Part shown: positions 45,170 to 54,851 of the stretch, in pieces
How the letters are laid out: each line of letters starts with the position of its first letter
Numbering within the stretch: position 1 is the first letter of the stretch
Assembly: GCF_016907435.1 (NCBI RefSeq)
Contig: NZ_JAFBBZ010000001.1
Location: forward strand, 1,488,001-1,552,000
Length of the DNA: 64,000 nucleotides
Origin: Nocardioides salarius
GTDB lineage: Bacteria; Actinomycetota; Actinomycetes; Propionibacteriales; Nocardioidaceae
Reading direction: 5' to 3'
Notes under the pieces: generated by a model
The model's database searches: none
What the model was told of the DNA's origin: nothing
Seen by the model: the letters and a program-made list of their open reading frames with translations, nothing else
Translations under genes and position numbers: made by a program

Positions 45170-45331
45170 TTCACATCACTGACCCATCACAACTCGTAGG
45201 CATGTGTCAGACCAACCGCGCGGAAGAGGACCTATACCTGGATGCGCCATTACCGAGCACACCTTGCTTGCGATCCATCTCTGTTCTAAGCAGCGCCATC
45301 CAGCTAGCCCCATCCATCACGAGCGCAGATC

Positions 45332-46636
45332 CTAGTTGCCAGTGTTAATCATGCCGGCCCCGACTGTGACGCCGGTGTTTTCGTCGATGAGAATGAAGGA
45401 GCCGGTAGTTCGATTCTGGGCGTAGGCGTCACACAAGAGAGGCGTCGTCGTCCGGAGCTGGACACGTGCAATCTCGTTCACGCCAATTTCCTTGGTTTCT
45501 TGGTCACGGTGAAGCGTATTGATATCCAGTCGGTACTGAATATCCTTTACCAACGCTCGCGCATTGCGCGTAGTGTGCTTGATCGCCAACTTCTGGCGCG
45601 GCCGCAGCGGGGTCGTCGCCATCCAGCAGATCATGGCGTCGATGTCCTGGCTTGGCTTGGGAGCGTTCTTTACCCGCGCAATGGTGTCGCCACGAGAGAC
45701 ATCAACATCGTCCTCGAGTCGGACGGTCACCGACATGGGCGGGAAGGCTTCCTCGATCTCCTGGTCGTACAGGTCAATGCCTGCGATCCTTGACGTCATA
45801 CCGCTGGGCAACACGACGACTTCATCGCCCGGCTTGAGCACGCCGCCAGCGACCTGGCCCGCGTAGCCACGGTAGTCGTGGTGCTCTTCCGACTTGGGCC
45901 TCACGACGTACTGCACCGGGAACCGAGTGTCGACCAAGTCCCGGTCGGAGGCGACGTGGACGTTCTCAAGGTGGTGCATCAACGTCGGTCCGGAGTACCA
46001 CGCCATGTTCTCGGAGCGGTTGACGACATTGTCGCCCTGCAGCGCGGAGATCGGGATGACCTCGAGGTCCGGGATGTTCAGCTTGGTGGCGAACTGGGTG
46101 AACTCGGCTTGGATCTTGTCGTAGACCTCTTCGGAGAAGTCCACGAGGTCCATCTTGTTCACCGCGAGCACGAGGTGCGGGACCCGCAGGAGCGACAGGA
46201 TCACCGCGTGGCGGCGCGACTGCTCGGTCAGACCCTGGCGAGCGTCGACGAGCACGAGTCCCAAATCGGCCGTCGAGGCACCCGTGACCATGTTCCGGGT
46301 GTACTGCACGTGGCCCGGGGTGTCGGCGATGATGAACTTGCGCGCCGGGGTCGCGAAGTAGCGGTACGCCACGTCAATGGTGATGCCCTGCTCACGCTCC
46401 GAGCGCAGACCGTCGGTCAGCAGCGCGAGGTCGGTGTAGTCGTAGCCCTTGCCCTTGCTGGTGGTCTCGACCGCCTCGAGCTGGTCCTCGAAGATGGACT
46501 TCGAGTCCAGCAGCAGCCGCCCGATGAGGGTGGACTTGCCGTCGTCGACGGAGCCTGCGGTCGCGAAGCGCAGCAGGTCCATGTTCGTGGTGACGTTCTC
46601 GACGGCCTGTTCGCCGGCGGTGATGTTCTCGGCCAT
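45332..46636 (-). CDS. cysN: Sulfate adenylyltransferase large subunit (GTPase)
   Basis: A 434-aa EF-Tu-like GTPase that drives APS formation with CysD. G-motifs: GSVDDGKST (28-36), switch region ERE-QGITIDVAYRYF, DTPGHVQYTRNM, NKMDLVDF. No APS kinase is fused, in contrast to mycobacterial CysNC; the kinase is instead in the fusion at 51728. Its ATG overlaps the cysD stop by one base. GC returns to chromosomal level here. Confidence 0.95.
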   Translation of the reverse strand: MAENITAGEQAVENVTTNMDLLRFATAGSVDDGKSTLIGRLLLDSKSIFEDQLEAVETTSKGKGYDYTDLALLTDGLRSEREQGITIDVAYRYFATPARKFIIADTPGHVQYTRNMVTGASTADLGLVLVDARQGLTEQSRRHAVILSLLRVPHLVLAVNKMDLVDFSEEVYDKIQAEFTQFATKLNIPDLEVIPISALQGDNVVNRSENMAWYSGPTLMHHLENVHVASDRDLVDTRFPVQYVVRPKSEEHHDYRGYAGQVAGGVLKPGDEVVVLPSGMTSRIAGIDLYDQEIEEAFPPMSVTVRLEDDVDVSRGDTIARVKNAPKPSQDIDAMICWMATTPLRPRQKLAIKHTTRNARALVKDIQYRLDINTLHRDQETKEIGVNEIARVQLRTTTPLLCDAYAQNRTTGSFILIDENTGVTVGAGMINTGN

Positions 46637-47550
46637 CAGAAGTAGCCCTCCTTCTTGCGGTCTTCCATGGCGGCCTCGGAGAACTTGTCGTCTCCCCGGG
46701 TGGCACCACGCTCGGTGACGCGGGAGACTGCGGTCTCTTCGATGATCTCCTCGACCGTGCTCGCCGTGGACTCCACGCAGCCCGTCAGGGTGATGTCACC
46801 GCACGTGCGGAACCGCACGGTGCGCTCCTCGGCCACCTCGCCCTCGCGGCAAGGGTTGAGCGGGGTCTCGGTCATCAGCATGCCGCCGCGCTCGAAGACC
46901 CGGCGCTGGTGGGAGAAGTAGATCTGGGGGATCTCGATGCCCTCGCGGGCGATGTAAGACCACACATCGAGCTCGGTCCAGTTCGAGATCGGGAAGATCC
47001 GCATGTGCTCGCCCTCGTGCAGGCGACCGTTGTAGAGACTCCAGAGCTCGGGGCGCTGGTTCTTGGGGTCCCACTGCCCGAACTCGTCCCGGTGGGAGTA
47101 GACGCGCTCCTTGGCTCGGGCCTTCTCCTCGTCGCGGCGGCCACCACCGAAGGCGGCGGTGAAGCCGTTCTCCTCGATGGCGTTGAGCAGGGTGCCGATC
47201 TGGAGCCGGTTGCGGCTGGTCTTGCCGTCCTCGGTCACGACGCCCTTGGCGATCGCGTCGTCGATGCTGGCGACCACGAGCTGCACGCCCAGGCGGTCGA
47301 CCCAGCGGTCGCGGGTCTCCATGACCTCGGGGAAGTCCAGACCGGTGTCGACCTGGAGGATGGGGAACGGGATCTTCGCCGGATAGAAGGCTTTCTCGGC
47401 CAGGCGGAGCATCACGATGGAGTCCTTACCGCCCGAGAACATCAGGACGGGCCTCTCGAACTCGGCTGCGACCTCGCGGATGATGTGAATCGACTCCGCC
47501 TCGAGCTGGTCGAGCTGGCTCAGCCGGTAGTCGGCGTGCGTTTGGGTCAT
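46636..47550 (-). CDS. cysD: Sulfate adenylyltransferase small subunit
   Basis: A 304-aa PAPS-reductase-like ATP pyrophosphatase that makes APS from ATP and sulfate. PP-loop FSGGKDS (38-44), [18 protein letters not shown], and [18 protein letters not shown] are typical. ATG at 47550 starts the conserved N-terminus; a GGAGAGG lies about ten bases upstream. It is divergent from ugd with a 140-bp shared promoter region. No APS/PAPS reductase or sulfite reductase is seen in the window. Confidence 0.95.
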   Translation of the reverse strand: MTQTHADYRLSQLDQLEAESIHIIREVAAEFERPVLMFSGGKDSIVMLRLAEKAFYPAKIPFPILQVDTGLDFPEVMETRDRWVDRLGVQLVVASIDDAIAKGVVTEDGKTSRNRLQIGTLLNAIEENGFTAAFGGGRRDEEKARAKERVYSHRDEFGQWDPKNQRPELWSLYNGRLHEGEHMRIFPISNWTELDVWSYIAREGIEIPQIYFSHQRRVFERGGMLMTETPLNPCREGEVAEERTVRFRTCGDITLTGCVESTASTVEEIIEETAVSRVTERGATRGDDKFSEAAMEDRKKEGYF

Positions 47551-47690
47551 GCTCAGATGAACCTCTCCTCGTGACAAGTCGGCTCATCGTAGACCGACAG
47601 GGCCGCACGGCATCAAACACGCGGCTGAGGACCCGTCACTTCATCGCCCGTCGTCTGCGCAAACACCGGAGTGGCGTCTACTCTCGGCGG

Positions 47691-48857
47691 GTGAAGATCG
47701 CTGTGGCCGGCCTCGGGTACGTAGGCCTCTCGAACGCCGTCATCCTTGCTCAGCACCATCAAGTCTGGGCAGTGGACCTCAATAAGGACCGGGTGGCCCT
47801 GGTCAACCGGCGTGAGTCCCCGCTGGTGGATCCCGAGCTCGTCGACTACCTCGCGAACCGCGATCTCGACCTGCGAGCCACTGCCGATGCTGAGGCGGCG
47901 TACGCCGGCGCCAAGTTCGTCGTCGTGGCCACGCCCACGGACTACGACCCGGAGACGAACTACTTCGACACCGGCTCCGTGGAGTCGGTTATCAGGGCCG
48001 TGCGTGCGGTGAACAGCACCGCCGTCATCGTCATCAAGTCCACCGTGCCCGTGGGCTTCACCGCCCGCATGCGAGGAGAGCACCTCGGCGCCCATATCGT
48101 TTTTAGTCCCGAGTTCCTCCGGGAGGGCCGGGCGCTCCACGACAACCTGCATCCGTCCCGCATCGTGGTCGGCGACCGTGCCGAGGACGGACGCCGGTTC
48201 GCCGACCTGCTGGTCGAGGGGGCGCTTGACGACGACATCCCGGTGCTGCTGACCGACTCCACTGAGGCGGAGGCGATCAAGCTGTTCGCCAACACATATC
48301 TGGCGCTGCGCGTCGCATACTTCAACGAGCTCGACACCTACGCCGCCACCCACGGACTGTCGACCATCCAGATCATTGAGGGTGTCGGGCTGGACCCACG
48401 AATCGGCTCGCACTACAACAACCCCAGCTTCGGCTACGGCGGATACTGCCTCCCAAAGGACACCCGGCAGCTCGCGGCGAACTACGACGCCGTGCCGCAG
48501 AACCTGATCAGCGCCATCGTTGAGGCCAACACCACACGCAAGGACTTCATCGCCTACGACGTACTGCGCCGTCGCCCCTCCACCGTCGGCATCTACCGGC
48601 TGGTCATGAAAGAGGGCTCCGACAACTTCCGGATGTCCTCGATCCAAGGCGTGATGAAGCGGATCAAGGCGAAGGGGATCGAGGTGATCGTCCACGAGCC
48701 GACGATCGAGGACGAGCTCTTCTTCAACTCCGAGGTCGTCAACGACCTCGATGAGTTCAAGAAGAGGAGTGACGTGATCATCGCCAACCGTCGCGCCGAC
48801 GAACTCGCCGACGTCGAGGACAAGGTCTACACGCGCGACATCTACGGCAGAGACTGA
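47691..48857 (+). CDS. ugd: UDP-glucose 6-dehydrogenase
   Basis: A 388-aa NAD-dependent dehydrogenase making UDP-glucuronate. Rossmann start [20 protein letters not shown], catalytic Cys in [14 protein letters not shown], and a C-terminus ([26 protein letters not shown]) that mirrors the short 388-aa E. coli type rather than the longer 430-440-aa actinobacterial enzymes. GTG at 47691 is chosen to fit the family N-terminus. It supplies uronic acid for EPS and is followed after 32 bp by the WcaF-like gene. Confidence 0.93.
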   Translation: MKIAVAGLGYVGLSNAVILAQHHQVWAVDLNKDRVALVNRRESPLVDPELVDYLANRDLDLRATADAEAAYAGAKFVVVATPTDYDPETNYFDTGSVESVIRAVRAVNSTAVIVIKSTVPVGFTARMRGEHLGAHIVFSPEFLREGRALHDNLHPSRIVVGDRAEDGRRFADLLVEGALDDDIPVLLTDSTEAEAIKLFANTYLALRVAYFNELDTYAATHGLSTIQIIEGVGLDPRIGSHYNNPSFGYGGYCLPKDTRQLAANYDAVPQNLISAIVEANTTRKDFIAYDVLRRRPSTVGIYRLVMKEGSDNFRMSSIQGVMKRIKAKGIEVIVHEPTIEDELFFNSEVVNDLDEFKKRSDVIIANRRADELADVEDKVYTRDIYGRD

Positions 48858-48889
48858 CTATCTCCCGTCCGACGACGAAGGCAGAAGGT

Positions 48890-49474
48890 ATGAGTGCCAC
48901 CCCGCCGATCGACCTGTCCCGGGCTCCCGGCTCCCGAGAGAGCTGGGATCGACCACTCCTCACCGTGCTTCTGTGGGCACTGGTGGAGATTCTTGTCGTC
49001 CGGAATTCCCTTCAGCTGAGCTCTCGGCTGCGCATCAGCGCACTTCGTCGGTTTGGGGCCACGATCGGTCAGGGGGTCATCGCCCGCCCGGGGCTACGCG
49101 TGCGTTTCCCTTGGAAACTCACGGTGGGTGACCGGTCTTGGATCGGCGAAGACGTATGGCTGCACAACCAGGACCAGCTCGTGATCGGCACCGATGTGGT
49201 GATCAGCCAGGACACCTTTGTCACGACGGGAACGCATGCGTTCCGCACCGACATGGCGCTGCGCACGCGCCCCATCCGCATCGACGACGGGGCTTGGGTG
49301 ACGTCCCGGTGCATGGTGCTCGGGGGAAGCCACATCGGCCGGTCGGCGCTGATTCTGCCGAACACCGTCGTGAAGGGCTCGGTCCCGCCGAACGCCATCT
49401 ACGGATCGGACACAGCGCAGGTGGTCGGTCAGCGCTTCCCGGACGAGAGCAGCGAACCGGCCCAAGAGCGGTAG
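48890..49474 (+). CDS. WcaF-like putative colanic-acid-type acyltransferase
   Basis: A 194-aa hexapeptide-repeat acetyltransferase. The N-terminal membrane-associated helix (LLTVLLWALVEILVV) and then FGATIGQGVIARPGLRV, IGEDVWLHNQDQLVIG and HIGRSALILPNTVVKGSVP resemble WcaF/CysE-type beta-helix enzymes. Preceded by AGAAGG. It probably acetylates an EPS sugar. Its 3' end overlaps the convergent WcaI-like gene by 46 bp. Confidence 0.85.
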   Translation: MSATPPIDLSRAPGSRESWDRPLLTVLLWALVEILVVRNSLQLSSRLRISALRRFGATIGQGVIARPGLRVRFPWKLTVGDRSWIGEDVWLHNQDQLVIGTDVVISQDTFVTTGTHAFRTDMALRTRPIRIDDGAWVTSRCMVLGGSHIGRSALILPNTVVKGSVPPNAIYGSDTAQVVGQRFPDESSEPAQER

Positions 49475-50664
49475 CGGTCCAGAGCGGCCTGTTCGCTCAG
49501 CTGGGTGCGCGCGTACTCGAAGCCGCTTGCTCCGAGGGCGTCCAGGTCCGACGATCGGAGCTGGTCCACGGCGTCCAGTAGGGAGCGCGGGTCGCCAGGC
49601 TCGGCGATCAACCCGGCTCCGCTTCTCTTGACCTCGAACGCCCCCGCGCTCGCCTGATCTGTCGCCGCGATGACGGGCCGACCCGCTGCGAAGTAACTGG
49701 TCAGCTTGGACGGGACGCACATTTCCTTCAGACCCGGTCGCTCGTGCAGCAGCAACGCGTCTGAGGCCGCCAGGGTGTCCATGAAGCGGTCTCCCGGCAG
49801 CTGGTCCATGAAGTCGACGGTCCCGAGCCCAGAGGACTTGGCCTCAAGCGCCGCGCGGACGTTGCCTGAACCGATCATGACGAAGCGAACTGGTGCGCCC
49901 TGGCCGTGGGCCTGCCGCGCCGCCTCGACCAGGTGGTCCAGGCCCTGTTTCGCGCCCATGTTGCCGGCGTGCGTGACGACGAAGCGTCCGTCGTCCCATC
50001 CCAGCTCGCGCCGACGCTGGTCCCGGTCTCCCTGCGGAGCCTGGACGTGAGCCCAATTCGGGATGACACTGACGCGCGCGGCATCGACTGCGAGGTCTCT
50101 GACGACCGCGTCGGCCATTCTCTGGTGAATGGCCACGACCCCTGCTGCGCGGCGCAGCAGCCCGCTCTCCAGCCTGTGGACCGGGCGGTCGACTCGGCCG
50201 CCCATAAGCTCCAGCTCGCTGAAGGCCTTGCCGTAGAGGTCTTGGACGACCACACCCACGGGAACTCGCCAACGTCGCCCCAGAGCGAGCGCCGATGCGA
50301 CCGGCAGCAGTGCCGGCGATACCACGACGATGGCGTCGGGGCGTTGGACGCCGGGTGCGAGTGCGCGGGCGGCGAAGCTCGCCTCGCTGAGGATCCTGGT
50401 GATGCCTGTCGGTTGCGAGGGCACCAGATGTCTCACACGACTCAGCTGGACGCCGTCCTCGCGCTCGTTGCGCCTCCAGCCGCCGTACCCTTCGCTGACC
50501 TGCCAAGCGGGATAGTGAGGATGCGCTGTGACGACCTGGACGTCGTGGTCCCGAGCAAGCCCTCGCGCCATCCCCGCCGTGTACGGCGCGATGCCGGTCA
50601 TCTCCGGTGCGTAGTTGATCCCGATGACCAGGAGCCTTCTGCGCGCAACCGGCTCGTGCCCCAT
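49429..50664 (-). CDS. WcaI-like GT4 glycosyltransferase
   Basis: A 411-aa GT-B enzyme close to colanic acid WcaI: LLVIGINYAPEMTGIAPYTA at the N-terminus, VVVSPALLPVASALALG, and the donor-site block LKEMCVPSKLTSYFAAGRPV. ATG at 50664 is preferred because GAGG lies about seven bases upstream; a TTG four codons earlier would overlap the permease stop. The linkage of WcaF-, WcaI-, Gmd- and Fcl-like genes recalls colanic-acid clusters. Confidence 0.9.
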   Translation of the reverse strand: MGHEPVARRRLLVIGINYAPEMTGIAPYTAGMARGLARDHDVQVVTAHPHYPAWQVSEGYGGWRRNEREDGVQLSRVRHLVPSQPTGITRILSEASFAARALAPGVQRPDAIVVVSPALLPVASALALGRRWRVPVGVVVQDLYGKAFSELELMGGRVDRPVHRLESGLLRRAAGVVAIHQRMADAVVRDLAVDAARVSVIPNWAHVQAPQGDRDQRRRELGWDDGRFVVTHAGNMGAKQGLDHLVEAARQAHGQGAPVRFVMIGSGNVRAALEAKSSGLGTVDFMDQLPGDRFMDTLAASDALLLHERPGLKEMCVPSKLTSYFAAGRPVIAATDQASAGAFEVKRSGAGLIAEPGDPRSLLDAVDQLRSSDLDALGASGFEYARTQLSEQAALDRYRSWAGSLLSSGKR

Positions 50665-50672
50665 GTTGTCCC

Positions 50673-51728
50673 TCAATGTCTGGTGCCGTCATCGTCCGCG
50701 CCGTCGCTCGGCGGCGTCGCAGCCATTGTGCGCTCCCAGGTACGAGCGCTGCGGCCGTAGGTCCAGCTGTCGAGCTCGCTGACGGTGGGCGCCCCCATGA
50801 AGGGCAGACCCTGCTCCTTGCGCAGGAAGCCCCACACGACAGGGACCAGGACGGCCATGCCGAGGCCGATCAGGCCGATCAGTGCCGGGTAGGTCTCCTC
50901 GCGCCCCAGTGGTGCCCAGCCGGCCTTATCGAGCAGCGCGACGCCCGACATCGTCAGCACCACGACGATCCCCCGTCGGATGAACGACTGTGGCACGTGC
51001 GGGGCGATCCGGCTGCCGAGCAGGGTGCCCGGCACCGAGCCGAGGATCAGCGGGATGGCGATTGACCAGTCGAGGCCGTGGATGGCGATGTTGGCGACCG
51101 CGGCGGCCAGAACCAGCGGCACCGCCTGCACCAGGTCGGTGCCGACGAGCTTCACTGCAGACAGACCGGGGTAGAGCATCAACAGCGCAATCATGATCAC
51201 TGAGCCGGAGCCCACGCTGGTGATGCCGACCAGGAGGCCGCCGAGCATGCCGACCAGGAGTGTCGGGACGACCTTGATCTTGGGGTCGGGGTCGCCGGTG
51301 AACCCACCGGAGCGGACCGCGCGCAGGTTGATGTAAAGCCGAAGCGCGTAGGTGGCAGCGGCGAAGAGCAGCGCGAATCCGATGGCCAGCTTCAGCACCC
51401 GGTCGAGCTGATCTGCATCGTTGGTGAAGAACTTGACCATGTAGGGCCCGAGGAAGGCCATCGGCACCGACCCGATGATCAGCCACTTGGCCAGGATGAA
51501 GTTGGGCGACCCGTGTCGGGCGTGCACGGCAGCGCCACCGGTCTTGTAGACCGCAGCCGCGGTCAGGTCGGCGGTGACGATGGTCGCCGCCTCGCCCGAC
51601 CCGACACCGAGGAAGATCAGTGCCGGCGTCATCAGTGCGCCGCCGCCCATGCCGGTTAGGCCGACGACGATGCCGACGATGAAGCCAGCTGCCAGGATGG
51701 ACAGGGCGGTGAGGGTGATGAGGTCCAT
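50673..51728 (-). CDS. TauE/SafE-family membrane transporter
   Basis: A 351-aa permease with eight or nine hydrophobic segments. The two family repeats appear as GIVVGLTGMGGGALMTPALI and GLLVGITSVGSGSVIMIALL. TauE/SafE proteins export sulfite or sulfonates, or move sulfate and related anions. Its ATG overlaps the stop of the APS-kinase fusion by one base (TGATG), so the two are coupled; with cysDN nearby it probably handles a sulfur oxyanion. Confidence 0.88.
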   Translation of the reverse strand: MDLITLTALSILAAGFIVGIVVGLTGMGGGALMTPALIFLGVGSGEAATIVTADLTAAAVYKTGGAAVHARHGSPNFILAKWLIIGSVPMAFLGPYMVKFFTNDADQLDRVLKLAIGFALLFAAATYALRLYINLRAVRSGGFTGDPDPKIKVVPTLLVGMLGGLLVGITSVGSGSVIMIALLMLYPGLSAVKLVGTDLVQAVPLVLAAAVANIAIHGLDWSIAIPLILGSVPGTLLGSRIAPHVPQSFIRRGIVVVLTMSGVALLDKAGWAPLGREETYPALIGLIGLGMAVLVPVVWGFLRKEQGLPFMGAPTVSELDSWTYGRSARTWERTMAATPPSDGADDDGTRH

Positions 51729-53629
51729 CAGGTGGCCTTTCCAGCGCTGGACAGCGCGGCGACAGCGGCGCGAAGCAACCGGTCGATGTGGTCGGCGGCG
51801 GTGCGGGCTGCCTTGTCGCCGCGGCGGTAGGGGTCGGCGACGTCGAGGTCAGCCGTTGCCGGGCCGCGACGCTGCTGAAGCTGACCTAGGAGCTCGCGTC
51901 CGTGGACGCCGGCACCGATGTCGGCGACGGCTTCGATGAACTGACCCAGGGTGAAGACCTTGCGGAAGAGCGCCGGGTTGTCGTCGAGGATGAACTGGCG
52001 GTGTGAGGCCTCGGCGGTAAGGACGATGTCGGCCCACTCGAGCTCAGCGGTGGTGAGGCGGCGGCTGCGGAAGTCGTCGTGACCGGTGGTGCCGGGCTGG
52101 AGGACCTCGACCATGGGCTGGTTCATCGGCTCGTCGGTGAAGCCGTGGGTGCCGGCGCTGGCGAACTCGAGGGTCGGGTCGTTGCCTGCCAGGTGACGGG
52201 CGGCGAGCTCCATGTAGGGCGAGCGGCAGATGTTGGCGGTGCAGACGAAGAGGACCTTGAGGGGTTTCGAGACAGGCGCTAGCGCGCCTTCCTCAACCTC
52301 CGTGGGGGCGGATGCTTCGTCGCTCACCGGGTTACGGCGGGCGGTCGTCGCTGGCGCTCGTCCCTGCTCAACCAACGGCGCGGGGGCACTGCCAGCGTGC
52401 GTCCCTCGCTGCTCGACCTCCGGCGGGGTTCGCAGGTCGAGGTAGCCGGCTTCAGCGAGGGCGTCGATCACGTCTTGGAGGGCGTCGTCGATGGTGCGGC
52501 CGGTGGTGTCGACACGGACGTCTGCGTCTTGGGGCTCCTCGTAGGGCGAAGAGATACCGGTGAACTCAGGGATTTCACCTCGGCGGGCCTTGGCGTAGAG
52601 GCCCTTGCGGTCGCGGCGCTCGCACTCTTCGAGCGGGGTGGCCACGTGGACGAGGAAGAAGGCGCCGCCGGCTTCGTCGACCATTGCGCGCACCTGCTGG
52701 CGGGTCTCGTCGAAGGGGGCGATAGGGCTGACGACCGCGAGGCCGCGGTGACGGGAAATCTGGGCTGCGACCCAGCCGATGCGGCGGATGTTGGTCTCCC
52801 GGTCCTGCTTGGAGAAGGTCAGGCCGGCCGAGAGGTTGCGGCGGACGACATCGCCGTCGAGCGAGGTGATGGTGCGGGTGCCCTGTTCGAGGATGCGATC
52901 CACCAGCGCCTGGGCCAGGGTCGACTTGCCGCTGCCGGAGAGGCCGGTGAAGAAGAGGACGAGGCCCTGCTCCTCGGGTCCCGGCTGGTCGGCCTCGATG
53001 ATGGCTGCCACCTCGGGGGCGTAGGTCGCGTCGTCGGCGGCGTCGGGGAGGGCGAGCACGTCGGCATCGCCGGCGTACGTTCGCGCCACCTGCGCCCCCA
53101 AGGCGTGGTCGACCGTCACGTCGCCGCGGCTCGCAAGGGGCACCGCGACGACCGCTGCATAGTCCAGCCGTGCCGCGACAGCGAGGGTGGCGCGGATGAG
53201 CGCGGTGGGAGTCAGATCGGGGGTCCCGGTGCCGACGAAGGCCAGCAGCAGGACTGGGCCGGCACCCCTGAGCTGCGCGACCTGCTGTTCTGAGAGCGCG
53301 TCGACGACTGGAACGACTCTGCGGCCGGGGTACTGCTCGCGAACCTGCTCGGGGCTGAGGTAGTAGCGCCGGAAGGGTCCGTACTGCGCGTGCGTCAATG
53401 ACTCCACGGCTCCACCGGGAAGCGAGACGCGGGCGAGGGGCAGGCCCTCCGGGTCGACCAGCTCGACGCCACCAGCAATCTCGGCCGCCGCCTGGACGTC
53501 CCCAGGCAGCGACAGAGTCACCGGGCTGTCGGGCTCGTTGAAGGCAACGATCGGGACCAGCGCGCCGGTCGTCAACAGCTCGAGGTCGTCGAGCTCGCGG
53601 GGGGAAGGGCAGTACTGCGGGTAACTCAC
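51728..53629 (-). CDS. cysC: Fusion: ATP-sulfurylase-like domain + APS kinase + low-MW tyrosine phosphatase
   Basis: A 633-aa three-part protein. Residues 1-215 resemble the N-terminal and central parts of ATP sulfurylase (SLTHAQYGPFRRYYLSPEQV, LLLAFVGTGTPDLTPTALIR), probably without full activity. Residues 222-398 are APS kinase: P-loop GLSGSGKST (229-237), DGDVVRRNLSAGLTFSKQDR, KGLYAKARRGEIPEFTGISS. Residues 458-633 are a low-molecular-weight protein tyrosine phosphatase: VCTANICRS with Cys463 and Arg469, and the general acid in DP (599-600). The linker 399-457 is encoded by three dispersed palindromic elements (PLVEQG, EVEEGALAPVSKPLK). The gene is coupled to the TauE/SafE permease. The phosphatase half is Wzb-like and could act on the Wzc-like kinase at 55680. 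Confidence 0.9.
   Translation of the reverse strand: MSYPQYCPSPRELDDLELLTTGALVPIVAFNEPDSPVTLSLPGDVQAAAEIAGGVELVDPEGLPLARVSLPGGAVESLTHAQYGPFRRYYLSPEQVREQYPGRRVVPVVDALSEQQVAQLRGAGPVLLLAFVGTGTPDLTPTALIRATLAVAARLDYAAVVAVPLASRGDVTVDHALGAQVARTYAGDADVLALPDAADDATYAPEVAAIIEADQPGPEEQGLVLFFTGLSGSGKSTLAQALVDRILEQGTRTITSLDGDVVRRNLSAGLTFSKQDRETNIRRIGWVAAQISRHRGLAVVSPIAPFDETRQQVRAMVDEAGGAFFLVHVATPLEECERRDRKGLYAKARRGEIPEFTGISSPYEEPQDADVRVDTTGRTIDDALQDVIDALAEAGYLDLRTPPEVEQRGTHAGSAPAPLVEQGRAPATTARRNPVSDEASAPTEVEEGALAPVSKPLKVLFVCTANICRSPYMELAARHLAGNDPTLEFASAGTHGFTDEPMNQPMVEVLQPGTTGHDDFRSRRLTTAELEWADIVLTAEASHRQFILDDNPALFRKVFTLGQFIEAVADIGAGVHGRELLGQLQQRRGPATADLDVADPYRRGDKAARTAADHIDRLLRAAVAALSSAGKAT
52263..52423. 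repeat. Dispersed elements A and B inside the fusion gene
   Basis: A type A copy (52263-52298, ggtttcgagacaggcgctag...cctcaacc), a type B copy (about 52337-52378, ending tgctcaaccaacgg) and a third B-like piece (about 52386-52423, ending ctgctcgacctccgg) occupy the coding sequence exactly between the APS kinase and phosphatase domains. All remain in frame. Confidence 0.85.
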
Positions 53630-53694
53630 CGAAGTATCTTGACAGATTCAGTCGAGTTTCAGCGTCATCCAGGGCGCCCTCTACGGTGCGAGGC

Positions 53695-54651
53695 ATGACT
53701 GGACCTGTCGTCGTGGCCGAGATCGTGCGTTCCGGGATCGTGGAGGGGCACCACTACGGCTCCGTGGTGGCGCTCCGCGCCGACGGGAGTGTCGACTGGT
53801 CGGTGGGTGACGCGACCTCGCCGGTGCTCCCGCGCTCGTCGAACAAGCCGATCCAGGCGCTCGCCATGGTCGAGCAGGGTCTCGACCTGCCGCCCGAGCT
53901 GCTAGCGCTCGCCTGTGCGTCCCACTCCGGCGAAGCGCACCACCTCGACGGCGCAAGGCGCATCCTGGCAGGCCCCGGATTGGACGAGTCTGCATTGCAG
54001 ACGCCGCCGGACTGGCCGTTGGACGAGACAGCTCGGGAGGCGATGCTTCGCGCTGGCGGTGAGAAGTCGTCGCTGGCGATGAACTGCTCGGGCAAGCACG
54101 CGGCGATGCTCGCGACGTGCGTGCAGAACGGGTGGGACACCGCCACCTACCTCGACCCGCAGCACCCGCTGCAGCTGGCGATCCGTGCGACGTTCGAGCG
54201 GATGACGGGTGAGGGGGCGGAGGTCGCCGTGGATGGCTGCGGCGCTCCGCTGCTGTCGACGTCGCTCGTGGGGCTGGCCCGAGCGTTCTCGCGTCTTGCG
54301 GTCGCCACGGACGGGCCGGAGCGTCGGATCGCCGAAGCGATCCGGGCGCACCCCGAGTACGTGTCGGGGACGACTCGGGACGAGCGGAGGCTGCTCACCG
54401 CCATGCCTGGGTCGATCGGGAAGGCCGGGGCGGAGTCCTGCTACGCCCTTGCGCTGGCTGATGGGCGGGCATTCGCGCTGAAGACCGATGACGGTGCGGC
54501 GCGGGCTCGGCCCGTGGTGATGGCTGCGGCGCTGGAGCGGTCTGGTGTGACCTCGGACGAGTGGGTGGACGCTGAGTCCATTCGGAAGACCGGGGAGCAC
54601 GTGCTGCTTGGTGGAGGCAGGCCGGTGGGAGAGATCCGGGCCTGCTTCTGA
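53695..54651 (+). CDS. Asparaginase (L-asparaginase II / AnsA-like Pfam 06089 type)
   Basis: A 318-aa protein of the actinobacterial and rhizobial-type asparaginase II family. VLPRSSNKPIQALAM, ACASHSGEAHH, LAMNCSGKHAAMLATC, VDGCGAPLL and TAMPGSIGKAGAE are family blocks carrying the conserved Ser, Lys and Cys residues. It should hydrolyse L-asparagine to aspartate in the cytoplasm. ATG at 53695 is used; an in-frame GTG three codons earlier is possible. Divergent from the APS-kinase fusion by 65 bp. Confidence 0.88.
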   Translation: MTGPVVVAEIVRSGIVEGHHYGSVVALRADGSVDWSVGDATSPVLPRSSNKPIQALAMVEQGLDLPPELLALACASHSGEAHHLDGARRILAGPGLDESALQTPPDWPLDETAREAMLRAGGEKSSLAMNCSGKHAAMLATCVQNGWDTATYLDPQHPLQLAIRATFERMTGEGAEVAVDGCGAPLLSTSLVGLARAFSRLAVATDGPERRIAEAIRAHPEYVSGTTRDERRLLTAMPGSIGKAGAESCYALALADGRAFALKTDDGAARARPVVMAAALERSGVTSDEWVDAESIRKTGEHVLLGGGRPVGEIRACF

Positions 54652-54680
54652 GGCCCTGGCTGAGGTTGGGGGCCCCTTGC

Positions 54681-54789
54681 GGGATCTCGACGGGCGTTCG
54701 GGCCTGGCGGCCCTCTCTGCTCGATCAACGGCGTCCGCTATGTCGGCGGTGATTTCGAGACAGGCGCTGCGCGCCTTCCTCAACCACCG
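54681..54789. repeat. Dispersed elements B then A, intergenic
   Basis: Type B (54681-54731, gggatctcgacggg...ctcgatcaacgg) is followed by type A (about 54750-54789, gatttcgagacaggcgctg...cctcaaccaccg). They fill most of the 200-bp gap between the asparaginase and DUF2516 genes, which otherwise holds nothing I recognise. Confidence 0.85.
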
Positions 54790-54851
54790 CTCTGTGGCTC
54801 GGTCCGCGGTGCGTCCCGCAGACGCTGCGCTGCGGCCCGTAGGGTGAGGGT

